From contig CALOBA010000069.1 of assembly GCA_942491465.1 (NCBI GenBank), forward strand, positions 12,158-76,157: a stretch of DNA of 64,000 bases, in the 5' to 3' direction. Below are positions 45,542 through 54,908 of this stretch, piece by piece; the stretch's first letter is position 1; each line of letters starts with the position of its first letter. The DNA is from CALOBA01 sp942491465. GTDB taxonomy: Bacteria; Pseudomonadota; Gammaproteobacteria; Chromatiales; Chromatiaceae. A model generated the notes under the pieces. That model worked only from the letters and a program-made list of their open reading frames with translations. It searched no databases and was not told the origin of the DNA. Position numbers and translations under genes: made by a program.

Positions 45542-47926
45542 ATGACCGAGTATGTGCGTTGGCTCAATGAGCTGGGGATGGACGATGTAGGCGTCGTCGG
45601 TGGCAAGAACGCCTCGCTGGGGGAGATGATCCAGCACCTGACGGCGGTGGGCGTCCAGGTACCCGGCGGCTTCGCCACCACATCCCAAGCCTATCGGGAT
45701 TTTCTGGCCGAGAGCGGGCTCGACGCGCGCATCGCCGCCGAACTCAAGGGGCTGGACGTGGACGACGTGGCCACCCTGGCCGAGGCCGGTCCGCGTATCC
45801 GCGGCTGGATCATCGAGCAACCGTTCCAGCCGGCGCTGGATCAGGCCATCGAGCAGGCCTACGCGGCCCTGGTGGAGCAGACCACCGGCGAGCCGTCCTG
45901 GGCCGTGCGCTCGTCGGCCACCGCCGAGGACCTGCCCGATGCCTCCTTTGCCGGTCAGCAGGAGACCTTCCTCAACGTCCAGGGCGTCGACAACATCAAG
46001 CACGCCATCAAGGAGGTCTTCGCGTCGCTGTACAACGACCGCGCCATTGCCTACCGGGTGCACCAGGGCTTCGAGCATGCCGAGGTGGCCCTGTCCGCCG
46101 GCGTGCAGCGTATGGTGCGCAGCGACCTGGCCGCCAGCGGCGTCATGTTCACGCTGGACACCGAGACCGGCTTTCGCGATGCGGTCTTCATCACCGCCAG
46201 CTACGGTCTGGGCGAGATGGTGGTCCAGGGCGCCGTCAACCCCGATGAGATGTACGTCCACAAGCCCACGCTGGCCGCGGGCCGCCCGGCCATCCTGCGC
46301 CGCGGGCTCGGCGACAAGGCCATTCGCATGGTCTATGCCGATGCGGGCGCCGACGCCCCGGTGCGCACCGAGGAGGTGCCCGAGGTCGACCGCCAACGCT
46401 TCAGCATCACCGACGCCGAGGCCGAGGCCCTGGCCCGCCAAGCCGTGCTGATCGAGCAGCACTACGGCCGCCCGATGGACATCGAATGGGCCAAGGACGG
46501 CATCGACGGCGCGCTCTACGTGGTCCAGGCCCGGCCGGAGACGGTGCAGAGCCGCTCCGGTCAGGTCATCGAGCGTTATCAGCTGCAGGGCAAGGGCGAT
46601 GTGATGGCCAGCGGACGCAGCATCGGCCACCGCATCGGCAGCGGCCGGGCACGAGTCGTCGACTCCATCCGCGACATGGACCAGGTCCAGCCCGGCGACG
46701 TACTGGTCACCGACATGACCGACCCGGACTGGGAGCCGATCATGAAGCGCGCCGCGGCGATCGTCACCAACCGCGGTGGTAGGACATGCCATGCGGCGAT
46801 CATTGCCCGCGAGCTGGGCGTGCCGGCGGTGGTCGGCTGCAACGACGCCACCGACCACATCGCCGACGGGGCCGAGGTGACGGTGTCCTGCGCCGAGGGC
46901 GACACCGGTTACATCTACCAGGGCCTGATCCCGTTCGAGCACAAGACCATCGAGCTCTCGCACATGCCCGAGGTGCCGGTGAAGGTGATGATGAACGTCG
47001 GCAACCCGGAGCGTGCGTTCACCTTCGCGGCGACACCCAACGCCGGCATCGGCTTGGCGCGGCTGGAGTTCATCATCAACAACACCATCGGCATCCATCC
47101 GAAGGCCCTGCTGGAGTACGACAACCTGCCGGCGGACCTGAAGGCGGAGATCGCCCCGCGCATCGCCGCCTACCCCAGCCCGCGCGCGTTCTACGTCATG
47201 CGCCTCGCCGAGGGCATCGCCACGCTGGCGGCGGCCTTCGCGCCGAATCCGGTCATCGTGCGCATGTCCGACTTCAAGTCCAACGAATACGCCAACCTCA
47301 TCGCCGGTCCGCGCTACGAGCCCGACGAAGAAAACCCGATGCTCGGCTTCCGCGGCGCCGGCCGCTACGTCGCCCCGGACTTCCAGGCCTGCTTCGAGCT
47401 GGAATGCGAGGCCTTGGCCTACGTCCGCGACACCATGGGCCTGACCAACCTGCAGATCATGATCCCGTTCGTGCGCACCGTCGAACAGGCCAAGGCCGTC
47501 ACCGAGGCCCTGGCCGCCCAGGGCCTGGAGCGGGGCAAGAACGGCCTGAAGCTCATCATGATGTGCGAGATCCCGTCCAACGCCCTGCTGGCGGATCAGT
47601 TCCTGGAGTATTTCGACGGCTTCTCCATCGGCTCCAACGACATGACTCAGATGACGCTCGGCATCGACCGCGACTCGGCCCTGGTCGCCGCCGACTTCGA
47701 CGAGCGCAACCCTGCCGTCAAGCGCCTGTTGGCCATGGCCATCTCCGCCTGCCGCGAACAGGGCAAATACGTCGGCATCTGCGGCCAAGGCCCGTCGGAC
47801 CACGCCGACTTCGCCGACTGGCTGGTGGAGCAGGGGATCGAGAGCATCTCGTTGAACCCCGACACCGTCATCGACACCTGGCTGTATCTCGCCGAGGCAG
47901 CCAGCAAGCGGGGCGCGGCCGGCTAA
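45542..47926 (+). CDS. ppsA: Phosphoenolpyruvate synthase
   Basis: A 794-residue enzyme converting pyruvate and ATP to phosphoenolpyruvate, AMP and phosphate, a gluconeogenic step important in autotrophs. The N-terminal ATP-grasp domain has GGKNASLGEMIQHL and AVRSSATAEDLPDASFAGQQ. The swivelling phosphohistidine domain has NRGGRTCHAAIIARELGVPA (catalytic His). The C-terminal PEP/pyruvate barrel has MIPFVRTVEQAKAV and GICGQGPSDHADFADWLVE. ATG 45542 is preceded by a GTG codon (45539) that could also start; GGAG lies at 45528. Confidence 0.96.
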   Translation: MTEYVRWLNELGMDDVGVVGGKNASLGEMIQHLTAVGVQVPGGFATTSQAYRDFLAESGLDARIAAELKGLDVDDVATLAEAGPRIRGWIIEQPFQPALDQAIEQAYAALVEQTTGEPSWAVRSSATAEDLPDASFAGQQETFLNVQGVDNIKHAIKEVFASLYNDRAIAYRVHQGFEHAEVALSAGVQRMVRSDLAASGVMFTLDTETGFRDAVFITASYGLGEMVVQGAVNPDEMYVHKPTLAAGRPAILRRGLGDKAIRMVYADAGADAPVRTEEVPEVDRQRFSITDAEAEALARQAVLIEQHYGRPMDIEWAKDGIDGALYVVQARPETVQSRSGQVIERYQLQGKGDVMASGRSIGHRIGSGRARVVDSIRDMDQVQPGDVLVTDMTDPDWEPIMKRAAAIVTNRGGRTCHAAIIARELGVPAVVGCNDATDHIADGAEVTVSCAEGDTGYIYQGLIPFEHKTIELSHMPEVPVKVMMNVGNPERAFTFAATPNAGIGLARLEFIINNTIGIHPKALLEYDNLPADLKAEIAPRIAAYPSPRAFYVMRLAEGIATLAAAFAPNPVIVRMSDFKSNEYANLIAGPRYEPDEENPMLGFRGAGRYVAPDFQACFELECEALAYVRDTMGLTNLQIMIPFVRTVEQAKAVTEALAAQGLERGKNGLKLIMMCEIPSNALLADQFLEYFDGFSIGSNDMTQMTLGIDRDSALVAADFDERNPAVKRLLAMAISACREQGKYVGICGQGPSDHADFADWLVEQGIESISLNPDTVIDTWLYLAEAASKRGAAG

Positions 47927-48047
47927 GGCCGCATTGGGGCGCCGGGCCCGGACCCCGCGAGGCATCAGTCGGGGTAGGCTCGGGGCTGCGCGCGTAAGCT
48001 ATACCCATGGACGGGTTTCGCCACACGCCGTAAACGACAGCAGCGCA

Positions 48048-48836
48048 TCAAAGCACGTTCATCGGCGACTTCACCGGCACCAACCCCGGCCGATTCATTA
48101 CCTCACACTGGTGTTCCAGCACGTATTGCCGAATCAGCAGCCCGGCCATGGTCTGGCGGCTCAGCGCGATGCCCTCGCGCGCGAACATCTTTTCCTGGCG
48201 GTACAGGGGCAGTCCGTCGATGAATTTGCCGGTGACGATGGCGGCCAACAGCGAGCTGTGGGCGATGGATTTGGGAATGATCTGCGCCGCCCGCGGGGCG
48301 ATGCGCACGCCGAGCTCGGCATCGGGCACGTCGTCGTTGACGGGGACGTACTTGGCGCGCTTGGTCACGACCACATAGCACTGGCGCGGGATCACCGCCA
48401 ACTGCTCGGCGCTGTCGTAGCCGATGAAGGCCCAGTCATCACCCATCGCGGCCTTGAGCGCCGTGCACAGGTCGATGACGCGCCCCACGCGCGGCAGGTG
48501 TGCGGGCAAGGGGCGGCGCACCGGCTTGCGCTTCGGCATCTCGGTGTCGGCGCTCTTCGATGCCGGCGCCTCGCTCGGTGCAGGCAGCGCGGCCTCGAAT
48601 TCGCCGATCAGGGCTTCGAGCTCGGCCTCGTCGAATAGCGAAAATTGGCCCTCTGGAATACGATCGGCACGCGTGCCGAAGCGTTTGTGGCGCAACAGCT
48701 CGATGGCTTCGAGCAATTGCTCGATGCGGCGGGTATGCTCGACAATGGCGGTGTTGGTCTGCGTTTCAATGCGCTCGGCTTGCGCGGTTCGTTCGCGCGC
48801 AGATTCACTGCACTCGCGCACGATTGATGCGATCAC
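48048..48836 (-). pseudogene. IS66-family transposase, N-terminal part
   Basis: About 262 residues of an IS66 TnpC-type transposase: a coiled-coil leucine-zipper N-terminus (HTRRIEQLLEAIELLRHKRF), the LPAHLPRVGRVIDL region, then the start of the core (GKFIDGLPLYRQEKMFAREG, IALSRQTMAGLLI). The zinc-finger Cys usually between these are absent, and the DDE core beyond QYVLEHQC is missing, so this is a truncated copy. A second, shorter copy of the same 5' part is at 62243-62578, and the shared upstream sequence extends to about 49042. Confidence 0.75.
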
Positions 48837-48913
48837 AAAAGGTCGAATCCAGCCCGTTTGTGGCCTTGCACGCGCTTGGGATCAAAGCCTTCCAGCGTCT
48901 TGCCGACCCCGCA

Positions 48914-48955
48914 CCCTACTGACTGCCGGCGTTACTGCGCCGGCAGCCAGTAGGG
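48914..48955. repeat. Perfect hairpin upstream of the IS66 fragment
   Basis: CCCTACTG-A-CTGCCGGCG pairs with CGCCGGCAG-C-CAGTAGGG around six bases. The same hairpin is at 62656-62697 in the duplicated segment. It looks like an element end or REP-type palindrome. Confidence 0.75.
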
Positions 48956-49174
48956 CATCGGAGGTTCCGCAATTTTTGGGCAACTTCACTTATGGTCGGT
49001 TATTAGCCGAGCGCCTTCATGTGATCTATTTCATTTAAAAGGGATCTGACCCTGAGGTATCCCCAGATAAAAGCATTATAAGACAAACGCTTAGGAGCGA
49101 GCCCTAGAGGAGAAATGAACATGCATGGGGTTTGACTGTCCACAACGGGCGACCAAACCTGTGGAGGACCCCCC

Positions 49175-49760
49175 ATGCATGCCCTGACGATTCTACAACG
49201 CCGCGTCGGCCCGGTGCTTACCGGCATCCACCGTCGGCGCTTGGCCGGACTGTTCGAAGCGGTGGCCGCCACGGTGAGCGGCCCGCGGCTGACCTTAACC
49301 GAGATCGGCCGGCGCTTCGGCGGCGATGCGGCGGTTCGCCACCGCATCAAGCGAGCGGATCGGCTGCTGGGCAACCACCACCTCCAGCACGACAGCCGAC
49401 ACATCTACGGGGCCTTGGCCCGGATGCTGCTCGCCGGCGTGGACGAGCCGCTGATCGTGATCGACTGGAGCGATCTGAAGAAGGATCAATCCATGCATCT
49501 GCTGCGCGCCTCGGTGCCGGTGGGCGGGCGCAGCCTGACGCTATACGAGGAGGTGCATCCGCAGGGCAGTCTGGGCAATCGGCAGGTGCAGCATCGGTTC
49601 CTTCGCCGCCTCGCGCAGATGATACCGAGGACGGGCGATCCGATCATTGTGGCCGACTCCGGCTTCAAGGTGCCGTTCTATCGCGAGGTCGAGCGTCTGG
49701 GCTGGCGTTGGGTGGGGCGCGTGCGCGGGCGCGACTACGTCAAGCCCAAGCACCGTTGGC
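49175..49760 (+). pseudogene. IS4-family transposase, N-terminal part
   Basis: It starts MHALTILQRRVGPVLTGIHR and contains the first DDE aspartate in EPLIVIDWSDLKKDQSMHLL and the second in IPRTGDPIIVADSGFKVPFY. Similarity stops after RVRGRDYVKPKH (about 49752), where the second insertion sequence begins; the rest of the open frame (to 49858) belongs to that insert. The C-terminal part with the catalytic Glu is found 1.6 kb further on. Confidence 0.8.
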
Positions 49761-49931
49761 CAGCAATTCCCGCCGACCCAGCGAAGGCCGCGGAGTGCGG
49801 AGGTTCGGCGAGGCGAGGTATTTTCCGAGCAAGGGAGATCGTCGCCACCGCGTCGTAGGCGATGAAGTTGTCGGCTTTGACCTCTCCCTCAAGAACCCCG
49901 CGCCGAGCATGCTCGTTCACGACGGTTGCGT

Positions 49932-51239
49932 TCATGAGGTATCCGGGTTGAGCGGCAACGCCGGTGGCTCGGCGATGGAGCGGTAGAGGGTCTGCCAGCG
50001 GTCGATCAAGCACAGATCGAAGCGATTGCGCAGTTTCTGCCAGAGCCGGTTCTTGGCTTCGGCCGCTTGCAGTGCCGCTTGAAACAAGCGGCAGCAGCGT
50101 TGCTGGATCTGATCGATCAGAAACGCCAGCATCATCAGATGCATCAATACGGTGCTGAGGTGTTGGTAGCCGTGACCGAAGTTGTGCTCGAAATGGTAGC
50201 CTTGGTTCTTGAGGGTGTTGAAGGTTTCGTTTTCGATCTTCCAGCGGGCGCGCGCGGCGCGCATGACCCGCATGAGGTTGTCCGGGTTCAGTTCGATATC
50301 GGTGACCCATGAGAAGTGCTGCACCTTCCCTTTGGGCGAAGTCTCCCAGTACTCCAGAAAACCGACTTCGAGATCGAAGTTGCTCTCGTTGAGCGGCGCG
50401 CCGTTGAGGTAGCGAAAGCGGTGGTGCACGCCGCGCTCGTCGGTCGTCTCCCACTCGGCGGTCTGTGCGGTGTGCTCGACCCAGTCGAACAGAAACGCGT
50501 GATCGCTCTGCTTCGCGCCGAGAATAAATCGCAGATTCAGTGCTTTGAGCTGGCGGATATGGGGCGCGTTGGAGGCCAGGGCATCTTCGACGACGATCAG
50601 TTTCAGATGCGGATGTTCGCGGCGCAGGTCTTCGAGCAGACGCTTCGCCGCGTTGCGCTCGCAATCGTTCTTCTTCGCGCCGTCCTGCTTGAGGATCGGC
50701 TCGGGCGCCAGCGGGATCACCTCCTTGCACTCGGGATGCACCAGCACCGCGCCCAGCATCTGGTGGTAGTAGGTGACGGTGCCGTTGCGATGATGCTTCT
50801 CCCCGCACTGCGCGCAATGGACCTTCTGCGAGGAGAAGTATCCGCTGCCGTCGAGCGAGAGCAGATAGTGGCCGTCGAGCCAGGCGAACCCGTCCAGGCC
50901 CTTGCCGCGCTGCAGCAGCGACAGCAAACGCGTGTACAGCGGACGCAACCGGCTCGGCTCGACCTCGTCGAGGCGCTCGCGAAAGCAGGTGTCGCTGGGC
51001 GCGCGCTCGATCCCGTAGAGCGTGCGCAGATTCGCCGCCGTGGTGGTGCCCTCGCGCGCATCGCGCTGGAACTGCAACAGCGAGGGATATTTCAGCCCGA
51101 ACACGGCGAGCCCCGACATCAGATGGTCGACCAAAGGGATCTCGCATCCGGGCTTGTCGGCAATCTCAGAGAAGCATCGACGAGCCTCCTTCAGCAGCCC
51201 TTCGGCGCAGAGTTGCTTGCGGGGGACAGGAGCACGCAT
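49932..51239 (-). CDS. DDE transposase (IS4-like/ISNCY-type) of the nested element
   Basis: A complete 435-residue transposase inserted in the IS4-type element. Segments: LDGHYLLSLDGSGYFSSQKV (first Asp), HLKLIVVEDALASNAPHIRQ (second Asp), and RWKIENETFNTLKNQGYHFE (catalytic Glu in the Y/R-E-K-like region). It starts MRAPVPRKQLCAEGLLKEAR. I recognise the general DDE_Tnp_1 fold but not the exact IS group. Element ends are roughly 49750 and 51340; I could not define clear inverted repeats. It looks intact and may be active. Confidence 0.78.
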   Translation of the reverse strand: MRAPVPRKQLCAEGLLKEARRCFSEIADKPGCEIPLVDHLMSGLAVFGLKYPSLLQFQRDAREGTTTAANLRTLYGIERAPSDTCFRERLDEVEPSRLRPLYTRLLSLLQRGKGLDGFAWLDGHYLLSLDGSGYFSSQKVHCAQCGEKHHRNGTVTYYHQMLGAVLVHPECKEVIPLAPEPILKQDGAKKNDCERNAAKRLLEDLRREHPHLKLIVVEDALASNAPHIRQLKALNLRFILGAKQSDHAFLFDWVEHTAQTAEWETTDERGVHHRFRYLNGAPLNESNFDLEVGFLEYWETSPKGKVQHFSWVTDIELNPDNLMRVMRAARARWKIENETFNTLKNQGYHFEHNFGHGYQHLSTVLMHLMMLAFLIDQIQQRCCRLFQAALQAAEAKNRLWQKLRNRFDLCLIDRWQTLYRSIAEPPALPLNPDTS

Positions 51240-51394
51240 ACGACTTGCCTCACGACTTGAAGTATGTGCGCTATTTTACTGATCCCGCTGGAGACTTTGC
51301 GAAGAACTTTTTGCCGAGAGAGGAGTCGGCATTGGCGAATGGGGCGCGCCCCGGGGGGGACAAGACCCCGGGCAGGCGCGCCGAAGAGAGAGAG

Positions 51395-51809
51395 AGGAGG
51401 GGCGGTGGCCTCGACACGGCTGGCCGACTGGTCGGCGAAGCGGCTGGTCAAGGTCTATCGGCAAAGAATGCAGATCGAATTGAGCTTCCGAGACATGAAG
51501 AGCCAGCACTTCGGCACCGGCCTCGAATGCAGCGCCTCGCGCGGTACTGGGCGCTTCACCGTGCTGGTGCTCATCGCCTCGCTGGCCGCGATCCTGCTCT
51601 GGCTGATTGGCACCGCCGCAGAGTGCTGCGGATTGCATGAGCAGCTACGCCCCGGCAGCCGCAAGCGCCGCGCCTACTCGCGGGTGTTCCTGGCCCGCCT
51701 GCTGCTCACGCTGGAGGACGGCAAGACAGCGATCGCCGTGCTGGCCGACGTCATCGGGCCACTGGATCAATGGGTCGCGAGTGACCACGACGCACTGCTT
51801 GCAGAGTGA
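51395..51809 (+). pseudogene. IS4-family transposase, C-terminal part
   Basis: Carries the IS4 Y-R-E-K signature VYRQRMQIELSFRDMKSQHF (Y-x2-R-x3-E-x6-K type), preceded by STRLADWSAKRLV and followed by the hydrophobic C-terminal helices (FTVLVLIASLAAILLWLIG). It is the remainder of the transposase started at 49175. The stop at 51807-51809 is followed by the right inverted repeat 20 bp later. Confidence 0.78.
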
Positions 51810-51982
51810 AACCGGCGAGGTGGAAATTTTCTGGGGATACCTCAGGATCTGACCCCTTTTCCGTGCCTTTTCCGTGACCCCTTTTCCGGAATCTTGTGTC
51901 GACGAGTCATCGCGTTGTGTCGCGCACCGACGCCGGTGGCCGGCCAGAGGCCATATTGTTTGACAGGGCGAGGACTTTTGTC

Positions 51983-52071
51983 CGCCAACGTCAACCGCAG
52001 CCCGCGCCAAACTGCGGCCACGCGCGACGCGCAGGCCGCAGTTTGGCGTCGGGCTTGCGGACTTGTTGGGC
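51983..52071 (-). repeat. Integron attC-like recombination site
   Basis: Read on the minus strand: R'' GCCCAAC, then arm CGCAAGCCCGACGCC AAACTGCGG, loop, complementary arm CCGCAGTTTGGCGCGGGCTGCG, and an R'-like GTTGGCG. The two arms pair completely except for single unpaired bases in the left arm, the extrahelical-base pattern typical of attC. It lies just before the IS110 copy. Confidence 0.6.
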
Positions 52072-52102
52072 ATCTTGAATCGGCCAACAGAGGCAAAAGT
52101 CA

Positions 52103-53683
52103 AGACCTGATTTCATCTAGCCGGCCCCGCCCCGGAGGCTACAGTTGGGTTGAACGATCCAACAACCGCAGCCCCGAAGGGGAGGAGTCGACCATGACAC
52201 TTTACGGCGGAATCGACCTACATTCAAACAACAGCGTCGTGGCCTTGTCGGACGAGACCGACCGCCTCGTCTACCGCAAGCGCTTGCCCAACGACGTGCA
52301 GACGATCGTCGATGCGCTGGCACCGTATCGCGACGGGATCAGCGGCTTGGTGGTGGAATCGACCTACAACTGGTACTGGCTGGTCGATGCCTTGATGGAG
52401 TCCGGCTACCGGGTGCACCTGGCGAACACGGCGGCCATCGTGCAGTACAGCGGCCTGAAGTATGCCGACGACGACACCGACGCGGCCTGGCTGGCGAAGC
52501 TGCTGCGCCTGGGGGTGCTGCCCGAGGGGTACATCTACCCCAAGGCCGAGCGGGCGGTACGCGATCTGCTGCGCCGGCGCCATTCTCTGGTGCAGCAGCA
52601 CACGGCCAACATCCTGGCGGTGCAGAACCTGTTCTCGCGCAACCGCGGGCGCTCGATCAGCGCCAACGCGGCACGGCGCCTGACCCCGGAGTCGGTCGCC
52701 GAGCTGGTCACCGACGCCAACTTGGCGCTGGCGATCCAGAGCACGGTCCTGGCCATGCAAGGCCAACAGGCGGCCGTCGACCTGCTCGAGCGCGAAGCCT
52801 GGCGCCAGAGCAAGGAGACGCAGCGCTTGCGGGCACTGCTCAGCGTCAGCGGCATCGGGCGCATTCTCGGGTTGACCATCGTACTGGAGACCGGCCCCAT
52901 CGAGCGCTTCGCGGGGGTCGGAAACTACGCCTCCTACTGCCGCTGCGTCGGCAGCACGCATGTCTCCAACGGCAAGCAGAAGGGCAAGGGCAACACCAAG
53001 AACGGCAACAAGTATCTGGCTTGGGCCTACGTCGAGGCGGCCAACTGCGCCGTGCGCTACAACCCGCAGATCAAGCGCTACTATCAACGCAAGCGCGCCA
53101 AGACCAAGAACGTCATCGCCACCAAGGCGGTGGCGCACAAACTGGCTCGTGCCTGCTACTACATTCTGCGCGACGGCAGCGAATTCGACGTGAACCGCGC
53201 CTGCGCGTGAACCGAATCGGGCATGCCTCGGTGAGCTTCGACATGGGGTTGGCGACCAGCCACCAGATCTGATTGAGCCCCGAGGCATTCCCGCCCAAGA
53301 TTGCAACCACCACGGAGCGACAGCGTATGTGACCGAGACGCCCCCGCCATCGAGCCATATCGGGTTGGCTGCGCCCTACCGGGGTGCAAGCCACAGTATC
53401 TGTGAACGCACGGCCCGCCCTCCGGGCACTGCCGTGCACCACTTGGACCTTGGCGGGGCACCGATGATTTTCCGGGGCTCGAATGAGCAACGGGCCGGGT
53501 GTCTTCTCCCCACCGGGAGCAGCCCCATGCCTAGAACCTGAAGGGTGACTGGTGCGGATCGGCTCCGCAACCAACACATAGAGAACTGACGGCGCGTCAC
53601 AGGCTCAACGCAACGCTTCGCGGAAATTGACCCAGATCATCGTGCTCAGCCGCGAGAGTTTTTTGCCGCCTCTTGATCGGGGT
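52103..53683 (+). mobile_element. IS110-family insertion sequence, copy 1 (intact)
   Basis: This 1.58-kb unit is repeated at 60648-62223, from AGACCTGATTTCATCTAGCC to TCTTGATCGGGGT, which defines its approximate limits. There are no terminal inverted repeats, as expected for IS110. It contains one transposase gene, about 90 bp of left non-coding DNA and about 470 bp of conserved right non-coding DNA that could encode a guide (bridge) RNA. The right end truncates a second IS4-type copy. Confidence 0.85.
52194..53210 (+). CDS. IS110-family DEDD transposase
   Basis: A 338-residue recombinase. The N-terminal RuvC-like DEDD domain has Asp8 in LYGGIDLHSNNSVV, Glu55 in VVESTYNWYW and two further Asp in YADDDTDAAWLAKLL. 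The C-terminal Transposase_20 domain has RALLSVSGIGRILGLTIVLE and RFAGVGNYASYCRCVGSTHV, which contains the expected catalytic Ser region. GGGGAGGAG lies 6 bp upstream of the ATG. The gene appears intact, unlike copy 2 (60739-61748), which has a 7-bp deletion. Confidence 0.92.
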   Translation: MTLYGGIDLHSNNSVVALSDETDRLVYRKRLPNDVQTIVDALAPYRDGISGLVVESTYNWYWLVDALMESGYRVHLANTAAIVQYSGLKYADDDTDAAWLAKLLRLGVLPEGYIYPKAERAVRDLLRRRHSLVQQHTANILAVQNLFSRNRGRSISANAARRLTPESVAELVTDANLALAIQSTVLAMQGQQAAVDLLEREAWRQSKETQRLRALLSVSGIGRILGLTIVLETGPIERFAGVGNYASYCRCVGSTHVSNGKQKGKGNTKNGNKYLAWAYVEAANCAVRYNPQIKRYYQRKRAKTKNVIATKAVAHKLARACYYILRDGSEFDVNRACA

Positions 53684-53689
53684 GCGGTG

Positions 53690-54176
53690 CGTCCAGGCTG
53701 CGCCCGCCCACCGGCACCGAGGCGCGCAGCCAAATGCATGGATTGATCCTTCTTCAGATCGCTCCAGTCGATCACGATCAGCGGCTCGTCCACGCCGGCG
53801 AGCAGCATCCGGGCCAAGGCCCCGTAGATGTGTCGGCTGTCGTGCTGGAGGCGGTGGTTGCCCAGCGGCCCGCTCGCTTGATGCGGTGGCGAACCGCCGC
53901 ATCGCCGCCGAAGCGCCGGCCGATCTCGGTCAAGGTCAGCCGCGGGCCGCTCACCGTGGCGGCCACCGCTTCGAACAGTCCGGCCAAGCGCCGACGGTGG
54001 ATGCCGGTAAGCACCGGGCCGACGCAGCGTTGTAGAATCGTCAGGGCATGCATGGGGGGTCCTCCACAGGTTTGGTCGCCCGTTGTGGACCGTCAAACCC
54101 CATGCATGTTCATTTCTCCTCTAGGGCTCGCTCCTAAGCGTTTGTCTTATAATGTTTTTATCTGGGGATACCTCAG
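53690..54176 (-). mobile_element. Truncated second copy of the IS4-type element
   Basis: The minus-strand counterpart of 49052-49540. The end TCTGGGGATACCTCAG is at 54161-54176, followed by the same GATCTGACCCC target sequence. The transposase start (MHALTILQRCVGPVLTGIHR, ATG at 54053) runs to about 53693 with one frameshift near 53870. It then stops at the right end of the IS110 copy. Confidence 0.78.
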
Positions 54177-54247
54177 GATCTGACCCCTTTTCCTGACCCC
54201 TTTTCCTGTGAAACCTGAAGCGAGCGCCTTAGTAAAACGCAAGGCCG

Positions 54248-54799
54248 CTATGGCGCAGGCGATACCGACTGTCCGACCGCGGTGTCGACCTTCCAGTCCT
54301 CCGGGGCCAAGACCTGGAATGGAGATCCGCTGTTCACGCCGGCAGCGGTCGCAGCCCCCGTAGCGGCCCCGCGAAACATGCCATTCTGGTCCGTGAAGGT
54401 GGTCACCGTGGCGGTTGCGTTCGCCCCGGACGCCGCCGACAGACTGAAGGCGCGGACCTCGAACTCGCCCGGGGCGGTCTCGATCAGGTGCTGAAAGAGG
54501 GCAAGACTGGCCTGTGGATCAGCAGCCGTGCATATCGGGGCAACAAGGCTGAACAGGGTCAGCGACAGGCCGAACAGCGCCGAGCGCGCGCCGCGCTGGC
54601 GCGGGGGTCGCTGAGCGCCTGGATGGCCCCGGCGCGGCAGTGGCCCGTCCTTTACCCGAGAAGGTGCCGTCCAGGATGTCGTGGTGAGGCGGATAACAGT
54701 TCCTTGACGGTACGTCTTCCGGTACCGGGACGGCTGCAACGCGATCTCGACGCTGCGCCGAATCGGCGTCCGATCGGTGACTGAATGGCTTGATGACAT
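54248..54799 (-). CDS. Exported protein of unknown function
   Basis: A 183-residue ORF. A hydrophobic export segment (SALFGLSLTLFSLVAPICTA then A|DPQAS) begins only at about residue 71, so the true start may lie further downstream than ATG 54799; no good alternative ATG exists. The mature part (about 85 residues) has FQHLIETAPGEFEVRAFSLS, then Ala/Thr/Gly-rich sequence and FQVLAPEDWKVDTAVGQS. It has no Cys. It is the last gene of a minus-strand run with a beta-barrel protein and two small secreted proteins; the shared Ala/Thr-rich style suggests a common surface role. Family unknown. Confidence 0.5.
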   Translation of the reverse strand: MSSSHSVTDRTPIRRSVEIALQPSRYRKTYRQGTVIRLTTTSWTAPSRVKDGPLPRRGHPGAQRPPRQRGARSALFGLSLTLFSLVAPICTAADPQASLALFQHLIETAPGEFEVRAFSLSAASGANATATVTTFTDQNGMFRGAATGAATAAGVNSGSPFQVLAPEDWKVDTAVGQSVSPAP

Positions 54800-54908
54800 G
54801 GTTTGATCCGCCTTTGATTGTTTTCGGTTACGCTCGGTTAGATCAGGGCTAAGTGGCGCGCATCGCCGGGGACCGACTGCGGCAACTGGGCAGGCGGCGC
54901 GGTCGTCG

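Larger units (their letters stand above)
49052..51845 (+). mobile_element. IS4-type element interrupted by a second insertion sequence
   Basis: Inverted ends CTGAGGTATCCCCAGA (49052-49067) and TCTGGGGATACCTCAG (51830-51845). The 9-bp sequence GATCTGACC flanks both sides as a target duplication. The transposase is split: N-terminal part at 49175-49760, C-terminal part at 51395-51809. The intervening DNA carries another transposase on the opposite strand, and part of the IS4 core appears lost. Confidence 0.8.

Noticed and set aside
49132..49986. 284-codon ORF overlapping the IS4 transposase in another frame
   Set aside because: The overlapping frame contains the conserved DDE transposase segments; this one is a shadow.
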